Of a stretch of 64,000 bases of DNA, positions 39,940-49,018 are shown piece after piece. Location of the stretch: assembly GCA_913058265.1 (NCBI GenBank), contig CAJXPQ010000006.1, positions 1-64,000 on the forward strand. Reading direction: 5' to 3'. The notes beneath the pieces were generated by a model, which saw only the letters and a list, made by a program, of their open reading frames with translations, did not search any database and was not told the origin of the DNA. This DNA is from an uncultured Oligoflexia bacterium. Lineage in GTDB: Bacteria; Bdellovibrionota; Bacteriovoracia; Bacteriovoracales; Bacteriovoracaceae. A program made the translations under genes and the position numbers. The stretch's first letter is position 1. Every line of letters starts with the position of its first letter.

Positions 39940-41995
39940 ACTCACATGGAACTCCCCCTTACTTGATTTAGCTGGCAAAAAAAAACCATCACAGTCTCTC
40001 ATAAAACTTTTTGAAGGCGGAATATTAAGCCTCAAAGATCTCCTTTGGATTTTTCCTCTAAGACTTCAAAAAGCTCCTGAGCTTAGTAGCTTTACTTATC
40101 TTGAAGTAGATAAGCTCTTTCTTGGTAGAGCAAAAATCATCAGTACAAATTTCACTCCAACTTTTGGAAGAGGAAAAGGTAAAGTTCAACTCTTTAATGC
40201 CACCTGTGTAATTAAAGACCTTAAGAGTGAAAAGTACTTAAATTTGAAATGGTTCAATACATATCCTGGACTAAAGAAACAATTGGAAGCCTATAAAGAA
40301 TTTAATTTCATGGGAATAGTTTCAGATTACAAGGGAACCTTACAAATCGTTAATCCTAAGATTAATCCTCCCGACCTTGCTCACGGTGAAATGCTTATTG
40401 AATATCCAACTCTTCATAGTGTAAGTGGTAGATATATTAAAAACATTATCGATAAAATTCCACAAGAAGTGTGGGACTCAAATATAAAGACCTCTTTGAA
40501 TTGCATTATAGAAACTACCCATACGGCCAATCTAGTTGAATCATTCAAAGTTATCCACGGCAAAACAACCTCAGATAATACAATTGAAGCAATGGAACGA
40601 ATTATCTATCAGGAATTTTTTGAAAATCAAATAAAGGTACTTGCACGAAAGCTTAAAAACAAAAACCTTATAGCTCCTATTATTAAATTTTCTGATGAGT
40701 TCTATAACAAAATAATTAAAAAGTTTCCCTACACACTGACGGATGAACAATTAAAAGTCATTGGTCATGTTAAAGACGACTTCAATAGCGGCCATCCCAT
40801 GATGAGGATGGTACAAGGTGATGTCGGTTGTGGAAAAACCTCTGTTGCCATTGTTGCCGCAGAGCTTGTGATATCTCAAGGTGGACAAGTTGCGTTCATG
40901 TGTCCCACCGAAGCACTTGCCTTGCAACATGCTCAAACTTTAAGAGCACTTGATCTTGGCCATGAAGTCCACTTACTATTGGGCTCAACAAAAGCAAAAG
41001 TAAAAAAAGAAACTTATTCGATGCTCAAGTCAGGCGATATTAAATTTATTATTGGTACTCACTCCTTATTTCAAGATAGTGTGGAATTTAAAAATCTTCA
41101 ATTGGCCATTATTGATGAACAACATAAATTTGGTGTTGGACAACGGCTAAAACTTGTCAGTAAGGGTGATGGAACCCATAGCCTTATAATGACTGCCACA
41201 CCAATCCCAAGATCCCTTCAGTTAGCTCAATATGGTGACCTCGACATATCAACGATAAGAAGTCTTCCTGGAGGTAGAAAAGGAATTCAAACCAGAATTG
41301 TGACTACTACTACATACGATAAGTATCTCAGCTTCTTAATCACAAGAATCTCTCTTGGGGAACAAGCGTACATAGTCGTACCTGCAATTGATGAGTCTGA
41401 GACTCTCAATGTAAAAAATGTAACATCACTACTCCATACTTATAAACAATACTTTCCAAAAACACGTATAGAAGCCCTCCATGGACAACTTAAAACTGAA
41501 GAAAAGCAGTTAATTATGGAGAAGTTTACTGATGGATTAATTGATATCCTTATTTCTACCACTGTCATTGAAGTTGGAATAAATGTTTTGAATTCCACCG
41601 TTGTCTCTATCTATAATCCAGAACGCTTTGGCTTAAGCTCCATACATCAATTGAGAGGCCGTGTAGGCAGAGGTGAAAAGCCGGGCTTTTGTTTCCTCAT
41701 AACAGATAAAAAGATCTCACCAGAGTCTAATTCTAGGCTTAAAGTCATTGAGAAAACACTCGATGGGTTTGAGATCGCCGAGGCTGATCTTTCAAACAGA
41801 GGACAGGGTGACTTGTTCGGTAACAATCAATCTGGCCACGGAAGCCATTACAAGGTTGCAAATATTTTTGAGCATTTCCATGTTTTTGAGAAAGTTAGTC
41901 GGGATTTAGAGACCCTGAAAAGAGATAAAACGGAACATTTAAATAAGGTTTTACTTTCATATACTGAGGATACAAATATTTCTTCAACTATCTAA
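39926..41995 (+). CDS. recG: ATP-dependent DNA helicase RecG
   Basis: MVQGDVGCGKTSVAIVAA, AIIDEQHKFGVGQR, TATPIPRSLQL, LRGRVGRGEKPGFCFLI. TTG start inside the greA end inferred. Confidence 0.95.
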   Translation: MSTNKLTWNSPLLDLAGKKKPSQSLIKLFEGGILSLKDLLWIFPLRLQKAPELSSFTYLEVDKLFLGRAKIISTNFTPTFGRGKGKVQLFNATCVIKDLKSEKYLNLKWFNTYPGLKKQLEAYKEFNFMGIVSDYKGTLQIVNPKINPPDLAHGEMLIEYPTLHSVSGRYIKNIIDKIPQEVWDSNIKTSLNCIIETTHTANLVESFKVIHGKTTSDNTIEAMERIIYQEFFENQIKVLARKLKNKNLIAPIIKFSDEFYNKIIKKFPYTLTDEQLKVIGHVKDDFNSGHPMMRMVQGDVGCGKTSVAIVAAELVISQGGQVAFMCPTEALALQHAQTLRALDLGHEVHLLLGSTKAKVKKETYSMLKSGDIKFIIGTHSLFQDSVEFKNLQLAIIDEQHKFGVGQRLKLVSKGDGTHSLIMTATPIPRSLQLAQYGDLDISTIRSLPGGRKGIQTRIVTTTTYDKYLSFLITRISLGEQAYIVVPAIDESETLNVKNVTSLLHTYKQYFPKTRIEALHGQLKTEEKQLIMEKFTDGLIDILISTTVIEVGINVLNSTVVSIYNPERFGLSSIHQLRGRVGRGEKPGFCFLITDKKISPESNSRLKVIEKTLDGFEIAEADLSNRGQGDLFGNNQSGHGSHYKVANIFEHFHVFEKVSRDLETLKRDKTEHLNKVLLSYTEDTNISSTI

Positions 41996-42023
41996 ATGAT
42001 ATAAGATCTCATATAATAACTAT

Positions 42024-42434
42024 ATGATTAAAATTGAAATTTTAAATTCAAATGACCTCTTAAGAACTGGTGAGTATGTTTTTTATAAAAACTACCTTAC
42101 GATTGGATCCCACCACACTTCAGACCTTTTCATTGATTCTGATGGACTGAATAAGTCACACTCAACCCTATTTTTCAAAGAAGATAAACTTTACGTTGGA
42201 AACATGGATAAAGAAATATATCTTCATGTGAATGGAAAAAAAACTAAAGGCCAGAAGCTATTAAAAAAAGACGATTTAATCAAACTTAAAACAGTCGAAA
42301 TTATGGTTATTGATTATTCAATAACACCAACAACCTCAATTCAAAGCTATATTGAAGAGACCCTAACTTCTTTAAAAAAAGAGAATCATCCAGTTCTGGA
42401 TTTCCTGTTACCAGAGGATACGATTGATGGATAA
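42024..42434 (+). CDS. FHA-domain protein
   Basis: LTIGSHHTSDLFIDSDGLNKSHSTLFFKEDKLYVGNM. Confidence 0.8.
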   Translation: MIKIEILNSNDLLRTGEYVFYKNYLTIGSHHTSDLFIDSDGLNKSHSTLFFKEDKLYVGNMDKEIYLHVNGKKTKGQKLLKKDDLIKLKTVEIMVIDYSITPTTSIQSYIEETLTSLKKENHPVLDFLLPEDTIDG

Positions 42435-43302
42435 TAACTTTAGTAATTTTTTAAAGATCAGTGATGGAGAACAGATCTTCTATACCACAAATTTTAAACC
42501 AACAGCTAATTTAGAAGATGTATTAGTTTTTAACTATGGTCTTGTTTGTTCAAATTTTCATTACTCAAAGCAGATAAAATATTTTGATGACCTGGGCTTT
42601 AAAATCCTTTTACACGACTATAGAGGACACTATCAATCTTCAGGGGGTCATGATCTATCTCAAATTACTTTCTCTCGTATCGCGAATGACTTAATAGAGT
42701 TAGTTGATCACTTACAGATTAAATCTCTTCACTTGATAGGTCACAGCATGGGAGTAAATGTATGCCTAGAATTCGCTAAATTATATCCAAAAATCACAAA
42801 GTCTATGATTCTTATATCTGGCACTATAATTCCAGTACATAACATAATGATGGATACTCACTTAACAGGACCTCTTAAACCTATCCTCTTAGGTTTAATG
42901 GAGAAGTTCCCAAAAGAGTTTGATCTATTTTGGAAATATGGCGGATGGAATCCTCTGGTAAAAAGAGCGATTCATGCGGGCGGATTTAATTTAGAACAAG
43001 TCAGTGATGAGTTCATACAAGTCTATTTAAATAAGCTGGGTCAGCTTGGGCCGCAACTTTTCTTCCATCTCGTAACTGAGATGCACGATCACGATATCTT
43101 GGCTTTTGTACACAATATTAAGACTAGGACTCTGCTTATTGGTGGAACAAAGGACAAAGTCATTCCCAATTTTTTACAAAAACTATGTCATGAAAAGCTT
43201 GAAAACTCGGAGTTATATTTAATACATGAAGGAAGTCATGTTCCCCAGGTGGATTTTCCAGGCTTTACTAACGAACGAATGACATTTTTTCTAAACCCTT
43301 AA
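42424..43302 (+). CDS. Alpha/beta hydrolase
   Basis: LIGHSMGVNVCLEFAKLYP nucleophile elbow; HEGSHVPQVDFP. Confidence 0.9.
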   Translation: MMDNNFSNFLKISDGEQIFYTTNFKPTANLEDVLVFNYGLVCSNFHYSKQIKYFDDLGFKILLHDYRGHYQSSGGHDLSQITFSRIANDLIELVDHLQIKSLHLIGHSMGVNVCLEFAKLYPKITKSMILISGTIIPVHNIMMDTHLTGPLKPILLGLMEKFPKEFDLFWKYGGWNPLVKRAIHAGGFNLEQVSDEFIQVYLNKLGQLGPQLFFHLVTEMHDHDILAFVHNIKTRTLLIGGTKDKVIPNFLQKLCHEKLENSELYLIHEGSHVPQVDFPGFTNERMTFFLNP

Positions 43303-44543
43303 TCTAGATTAAGTTCTTTATATTCAATTAAATTAGTAAAGAGTCTTTTTAAAGCTGAGTTTACTTGAGACTTTTTATATTCATGGTGAGAAGCTTCCCC
43401 TTTCGTATTTTCATAATGGCTCTTCTCGTCTGTAATTTGGACTTCAAATGGATAAAAGAACCTAACTTCTGTTGCAATTGAACTTGTATCTAGGTCTTTC
43501 AGTTTTTTAGTGATTTCATCATCTGGAGAATTCTTTTTTGCAAATATCCGTAATTTCCTAAACTCTTGATAAAATGGATTTCTATATTTAATTAGCTGTC
43601 TACATGTAAAATGAATTGCACTGTATTTATGTGAGGTATGTTCGTTATTTTGATATTGACCACTGAAAGAGGCCTCTTCTGTAAGCTTTTCTAGCTCAAG
43701 AGCAAAATCCTCTTCATTTAAATTTTCTTTAATACACTTTTTTAAAATATTTAAATAATTGACCTTAAATTCATCAAGCTCGAAAAGAGAGTTTTGAGAT
43801 CGAGATGGCTTAATATTATTTACGACAATCACATAGTTTTGATCTAGAAATTTTAAAACTCGTAAACAATCAATTTTAGATTTCGTTACAAACCGTATAC
43901 CGATTCGATCAAAAAGTTCTTCAGCAACATTTTCTTTTTTGTGTAAAAGCTTAATGATAATACTTTCACGTGACTTTTTTGACTTTGTTTCGAAGTCCAG
44001 AAGAGGGATTCTTACAGACTTATCCTCATTCTCAAGAAAGAGCTGATCATCTTCTCTGTGAATATATTTATAAAATCTATCAAATATCTGCGTTTGGATG
44101 GTTGTAAAATATCGATACCTGAGATCCTTATCAAGGTGCAGGATTGTATGCATCACTTTTAAAATGATACTGGCCCATAAAGAATCTTCAATATCAGTTT
44201 TAAACTCAGAGTTACCTGTTGCAATTAATAAGAGCTCTGAAACATCTGTAAGAGAAAAAAAGACGTTTGGAACCATAATATCTAGCCCATCCTCTGGATT
44301 TCCTTCTTTTAAAAAATATTTCTTTATAAATTGTAGGGCTTCTTGAAAATTACCAAACATTTCTGCATTTTGAATGGGATCAGATAAATCATATCCGTAG
44401 CCCAATAAAAAACGGTGAGCTTCTTCTTTCGTTTTAAAGTGTGTGAGATAGTTTTTTGCATCTAAAGAAGATGTTCCGCTGGCCATAATATCTATGGTTT
44501 CCCAGTTGAATTTATAACTATCAATAAAGTTTGGCCTGCGCAT
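43299..44543 (-). CDS. Divergent RelA/SpoT-like nucleotidyltransferase-domain protein
   Basis: SRESIIIKLLHKKENVAEELFDRIGIRFVTKSKIDCLRVL; KYSAIHFTC; PFEVQITDEKSHYENTKGEASHHEYKK, aligning by eye with RSH synthetase motifs. Confidence 0.65.
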   Translation of the reverse strand: MRRPNFIDSYKFNWETIDIMASGTSSLDAKNYLTHFKTKEEAHRFLLGYGYDLSDPIQNAEMFGNFQEALQFIKKYFLKEGNPEDGLDIMVPNVFFSLTDVSELLLIATGNSEFKTDIEDSLWASIILKVMHTILHLDKDLRYRYFTTIQTQIFDRFYKYIHREDDQLFLENEDKSVRIPLLDFETKSKKSRESIIIKLLHKKENVAEELFDRIGIRFVTKSKIDCLRVLKFLDQNYVIVVNNIKPSRSQNSLFELDEFKVNYLNILKKCIKENLNEEDFALELEKLTEEASFSGQYQNNEHTSHKYSAIHFTCRQLIKYRNPFYQEFRKLRIFAKKNSPDDEITKKLKDLDTSSIATEVRFFYPFEVQITDEKSHYENTKGEASHHEYKKSQVNSALKRLFTNLIEYKELNLD

Positions 44544-44586
44544 TAATTCCTTCTCATTTCAGAGATAGAAAGTTAACCTATAACTA

Positions 44587-45081
44587 GTGAAAGATCAAAA
44601 TATAACTCTATTTGACCGACTCCAACTAATCTTCTTAAGTTTCTTTGGAACTGGTTATGCGCCTAAGGCACCTGGTACAGCTGGTAGTATTGCAACGATA
44701 CCTTTAATTCTCTTACTAGATTATTTAAGTCTTAGCTTCAGTGCTGTTATTGTGTTTACTCTTATTATTTTTATCCTTGCCTGCTTTAGCGCTCAATTTA
44801 TACAAGAGAAATTTAAAACTCACGACCCCGGTTGGATAGTCATTGATGAAGTCGTTGGTATGCTGATAACTTGGCTTTTCATTTTTCCAACCATCAACTG
44901 GCAAGGTCTACTCCTTGTCTTTATATTATTCAGAGTTTTTGATATCTTTAAGATTTTTCCCGCAAGTTGGGCAGATAAAAAGATGAAAAGTGGTGCTGGA
45001 ACTATTATTGATGATGTTATTTCTGCACTGTATGCAGGTATTGTCTTATTAATAATCAGAAAGTTCCTATACCCATTCTAG
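44587..45081 (+). CDS. pgpA: Phosphatidylglycerophosphatase A
   Basis: FFGTGYAPKAPGTAGSIATIP, DPGWIVIDEVVGMLI, FRVFDIFKIFPASWADKK. Non-ATG start. Confidence 0.93.
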   Translation: MKDQNITLFDRLQLIFLSFFGTGYAPKAPGTAGSIATIPLILLLDYLSLSFSAVIVFTLIIFILACFSAQFIQEKFKTHDPGWIVIDEVVGMLITWLFIFPTINWQGLLLVFILFRVFDIFKIFPASWADKKMKSGAGTIIDDVISALYAGIVLLIIRKFLYPF

Positions 45082-45192
45082 ATAATAAACAAAAACAGTC
45101 AGTTATAAAATCCGTAGTTTTTCCGTAATTTGCTTGGCTAAATGGAAAGTTAATGATAACTTTTTATTAACAAGAAAATTAGGAGAGAAAAA

Positions 45193-46296
45193 ATGGCTAC
45201 AGCTCAAACATCAAATGACAATAAGCAAAAAGCATTAGACTTAGCACTTTCAGGAATTGAAAAACAATTCGGTAAAGGTGCAATCATGAAACTTGGAACT
45301 GGTGAAGTCCCTAAGCTTCCTGCAATTTCTACAGGTACTTTAGGAATTGATCTTGCTTTAGGTATAGGTGGTATTCCAAAAGGTAGAATCATTGAGGTAT
45401 ACGGACCAGAATCTTCAGGTAAAACGACCCTAACATTACATATAGCAGCTGAATGTCAAAAAGCTGGTGGAACAGTAGCATTTGTTGATGCAGAGCATGC
45501 ACTTGATACAAATTATGCTGGAAGCCTAGGTGTTGATATTCCTAATACACTTATCTCTCAACCAGATTCTGGTGAGCAAGCTCTAGAAATAACAGATATG
45601 CTTGTAAGATCTGGCGCTGTTGATCTTTTAATTATCGATTCTGTTGCGGCCTTAACACCAAGAGCAGAGCTTGAGGGTGATATGGGTGATTCACACATGG
45701 GTCTGCAAGCAAGACTTATGTCTCAAGCACTAAGAAAACTTACTGGTTCAATATCAAGATCAAACACAACAGTTATCTTTATTAATCAATTAAGAATGAA
45801 GATTGGTGTTATGTTTGGAAATCCAGAGACAACAACAGGTGGAAACGCTTTAAAGTTCTATTCTTCAGTAAGAATTGATATCAGAAGAATTGGTGCTATT
45901 AAAGAAGGTGACAATGTTGTTGGGAACAGAACAAGAGTCAAAGTTGTTAAAAATAAAGTTGCCCCTCCATTCAAGCAAGTAGAGTTTGATATTATGTATG
46001 GTAAAGGTATTTCAAAAGAAGGAGATCTTCTCGACTTAGCTGTAACTGAAAATATTGTTGAAAAAGCTGGTGCTTGGTATTCATATAATAACGCAAAAGT
46101 GGGCCAGGGTAGAGAAAACTCAAAACGCTTTTTAATAGAAAACTCTGAGATCATGGAAGAAATTAAAATGAAAGTTTTAATGAAGCACGGCCTTGTTGAT
46201 GGACCAGATGAAATGATTAATCAAGAAACTGGAGAGATTGAAGAAATAGTTCCTTCTCCAAAGAAAGGAAAGAAACCTAAGAAATCACTACAATAA
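45193..46296 (+). CDS. recA: Recombinase RecA
   Basis: [51 protein letters not shown]. Confidence 0.99.
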   Translation: MATAQTSNDNKQKALDLALSGIEKQFGKGAIMKLGTGEVPKLPAISTGTLGIDLALGIGGIPKGRIIEVYGPESSGKTTLTLHIAAECQKAGGTVAFVDAEHALDTNYAGSLGVDIPNTLISQPDSGEQALEITDMLVRSGAVDLLIIDSVAALTPRAELEGDMGDSHMGLQARLMSQALRKLTGSISRSNTTVIFINQLRMKIGVMFGNPETTTGGNALKFYSSVRIDIRRIGAIKEGDNVVGNRTRVKVVKNKVAPPFKQVEFDIMYGKGISKEGDLLDLAVTENIVEKAGAWYSYNNAKVGQGRENSKRFLIENSEIMEEIKMKVLMKHGLVDGPDEMINQETGEIEEIVPSPKKGKKPKKSLQ

Positions 46297-46315
46297 AAAA
46301 TACAACACACACATT

Positions 46316-46342
46316 AAAGGGAGCTTAGGCTCCCTTTTTTTC
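46316..46342 (+). terminator. Rho-independent terminator after recA
   Basis: AAAGGGAGC-TTAG-GCTCCCTTTTTTTT. Confidence 0.85.
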
Positions 46343-46356
46343 GGAAGTTATAAACT

Positions 46357-46842
46357 ATGATTGATAACGAAGAACAGTCTTCATACAAAAAGGGTCTCGA
46401 CTACGCTGTAAGAATTTTATCAAGTCGTGACTACTCTACTTATAAATTAAAACAAAAACTTAAAAGTCGTGGAATCGATCATGATGACACTGAAAAAGTA
46501 ATAGACCAACTACTCGCCTGGAATTATTTACGGGAAGATGAATATATTAAGCAAAGAATAAAGCAGTTAATCATTAAGGGCCATGCCAACTCACTAATCC
46601 TGCAAAAGCTTGAGCAAGAGTATCTTTCATCATCAGAGATAGTGATTAACGAAATACGAAGCGACCAAGGTCTATCCTCTGAATCTCAACTAGACATTCT
46701 TGTTGAAAAGAAATTACGTCACAAAGAAATACCAACTGATCATGACAGCAAAATAAAAATGAAAAATAAGGTTACAAGATTTTTAATATCTAAAGGCTAT
46801 AATTTTGAAGAAATTTCAGAAGTGTTAAAGAAGTATATATAA
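46357..46842 (+). CDS. recX: Regulatory protein RecX
   Basis: ALDYAVRILSSRDYSTYKLKQKLKSRG...VIDQLLAWNYLREDEYIKQRIKQ; immediately after recA. Confidence 0.9.
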   Translation: MIDNEEQSSYKKGLDYAVRILSSRDYSTYKLKQKLKSRGIDHDDTEKVIDQLLAWNYLREDEYIKQRIKQLIIKGHANSLILQKLEQEYLSSSEIVINEIRSDQGLSSESQLDILVEKKLRHKEIPTDHDSKIKMKNKVTRFLISKGYNFEEISEVLKKYI

Positions 46843-46877
46843 GTGAACATGCTTCAGAGATATCTGAGCATGTTCAC
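46843..46877. terminator. Long hairpin between convergent genes (possible bidirectional terminator)
   Basis: GTGAACATGCTTCAGA-GATA-TCTGAGCATGTTCAC, about 15 bp with one bulge. Confidence 0.6.
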
Positions 46878-46888
46878 CTATAGTTAGA

Positions 46889-48340
46889 TTAGTTTTGATT
46901 TAATAGTATTTGATCAAGTTTTCTATTAACTTCATCAAGTTGGTCACGAAGATCTCTATTTTCATTTTCAAGGACTTCGATTCGAAGATCTTGCTCAGAG
47001 TCTTTCACTGACATACCAAATTGCATAATAGCTATAAGCTCTCTATTCTGTTCGATCTCTATTTTCTGCTCTTTAAATGCCTCAATTAAGATCGCCACAA
47101 AGTTAGCATAATGAACAGATTTGTAATCCGTTCCAGGTATAAAGCTAACAAGCTCTGGAAAGATAGCCTCAACCTCTTGAGCAATTAACCCGATTTGCTT
47201 TCTCTCTGAAAAGTTTCTCCCTGGGAATTCATCCTTTCGCATAAAGTAAGTAACACCACGCAAGTCTGAGAGTCTTTCAGATGCATTTAGAATTGTTGCA
47301 ACTTTCTTCTTAAATCTTCTATCTGAACTCAAGGCAGATCCATCACCGTAATACGTTCCAGTTGTAACAGTTGTTGTACCAATTAATGTACCAGATGTTG
47401 TCGTACCGACTAAAAGAGTAGTAGCAGCATCCCCATAAATTCTTAATCGATTTACGTTCGCTTCATCATTATAGATACCAATATCATCATTATCACCAAA
47501 AGTTATACCTGCATTAAACGGTAATGCTAATGCATGTGAAACATCAACAACCGTATCACCTGGCCAAAGTTGGTTTCCACCAGCCCCCTCAGCAGGACTC
47601 AAACTTAATGTAGCCGTTGGCGTAACTATCCCTGTAGTTAAGTCTCCAATAACAGTCCTTGCCGTACCAACACCAGAACCTGTAAAGGTAATTTCACCAG
47701 TGGCGTCATTTAAAACAAAATGTCCATCATCCTCTGCTCTTGAAGTCGTTGCACATGACTCAACCATAGTTGGTGTTGCCGAGTTGTGATTATCAACCTT
47801 ACAAAGCATAGGTATGATTAAATATTTTCTTCTCGTCAGATCCGTAACATCTGCAAGTTTTGAGTTTATTAGTCCTATACGTAAATTACAATTACCAGAT
47901 AATACACCTGCAATGTTTGAAGACGTTGGTGTATTACGGTTACCGTCGTTGTCATATGCAGATACGACAATATCCGTTACAACAAATTCGGGTGCTTCAT
48001 CAAAGCGCTGACCAACAGTTACCCACTCCGTAGGGGTCCCTGCACCAGGCTGTGTTGTCTCTATTGATGTAATTGAACTGTTGTCAGTAGAAATATCAAG
48101 AGCATTTGTACCACCTATAAATTCTGTACACTGAGCTCTATCGGTTAATATTCCCCTCAATCTTTTTTGAACATCTTGGAGAGCGGCATCACCCTGAATC
48201 TTGGCCATACCCTTGGTTGCATTGTCATTAATCTGCATGACACCCATTGCAATGATGATTGAGATTGCAGATGCTGCCATAACCTCAACAAGAGATGCAC
48301 CCAATTCATTCGATAGAATTTTGTGTTTTTTCATAACCAA
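46889..48340 (-). CDS. Type IV prepilin-like protein with C-terminal peptidase S74 / intramolecular chaperone domain
   Basis: N-terminal LSNELGASLVEVMAASAISIIIAMGVM (G|A with Glu at +5); C-terminal SSDRRFKKKVATILNASERLSDLRGVTYFMR...KQIGLIAQEVEAIFPELV. Confidence 0.85.
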   Translation of the reverse strand: MVMKKHKILSNELGASLVEVMAASAISIIIAMGVMQINDNATKGMAKIQGDAALQDVQKRLRGILTDRAQCTEFIGGTNALDISTDNSSITSIETTQPGAGTPTEWVTVGQRFDEAPEFVVTDIVVSAYDNDGNRNTPTSSNIAGVLSGNCNLRIGLINSKLADVTDLTRRKYLIIPMLCKVDNHNSATPTMVESCATTSRAEDDGHFVLNDATGEITFTGSGVGTARTVIGDLTTGIVTPTATLSLSPAEGAGGNQLWPGDTVVDVSHALALPFNAGITFGDNDDIGIYNDEANVNRLRIYGDAATTLLVGTTTSGTLIGTTTVTTGTYYGDGSALSSDRRFKKKVATILNASERLSDLRGVTYFMRKDEFPGRNFSERKQIGLIAQEVEAIFPELVSFIPGTDYKSVHYANFVAILIEAFKEQKIEIEQNRELIAIMQFGMSVKDSEQDLRIEVLENENRDLRDQLDEVNRKLDQILLNQN

Positions 48341-48595
48341 CCAACCTCAAACGCTCCACTTGTTATATATTTATATTTTACCCTAGTAATGAATAAACAG
48401 TGGATCCGTACTACTATTTTCGGCTAAATCTGTGAAATTATATAGCTTAATTAATGACTATTATCTTAAGGTGAAATAGAAGTGTCACAAAAAGTAGTCA
48501 TACTGGCACAAATAGCTGTAATTAAAGGATTTATAGCAGGAGTAAAACAGTAATACATTTAGTGGTAAGGAAGAAGAGGAGTAAAAGTTGCCTAA

Positions 48596-49018
48596 TTAGA
48601 TGAGGCCGAAGCATTTATTATTGTTGGTATTCACTACATAAAAACCATTTTTACTAATTTCGAGAGTAGGATCCTCTAAGCTACCGACTGATACAGTCAA
48701 GTGATTGAAAGTGAGATCATCGATTTGGATTAAATTTTTCTCAATAAATTTTATACGTGATTGCTGCTGTCTAAAGTATGTATCAATTGCGACTCTTTCC
48801 TCAGAAGCTGAGTCAAGGAATGCATTGCAATTACTCATAAAAACTGAAGAGAATTCAACCTGCCCACGATAGTAAGTCTTCTCTAACTTTTTGAGCTTAA
48901 CCTGAACGATAGAGTCAGCACGAAAGTTAAAGCCCAAATACAAATTCATACTGCAAATTGTAACAAACACAATAAGTAACTTGTAATTTTTCTGTAAAAA
49001 CGGATAAACTTGTCTCAT
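48596..49018 (-). CDS. Hypothetical membrane-anchored protein
   Basis: N-terminal TM helix; 140 aa; divergent start overlaps the next gene by 2 nt. Confidence 0.6.
   Translation of the reverse strand: MRQVYPFLQKNYKLLIVFVTICSMNLYLGFNFRADSIVQVKLKKLEKTYYRGQVEFSSVFMSNCNAFLDSASEERVAIDTYFRQQQSRIKFIEKNLIQIDDLTFNHLTVSVGSLEDPTLEISKNGFYVVNTNNNKCFGLI

Noticed and set aside
45858-46154. Antisense ORF opposite recA
   Set aside because: Shadow of a conserved CDS.
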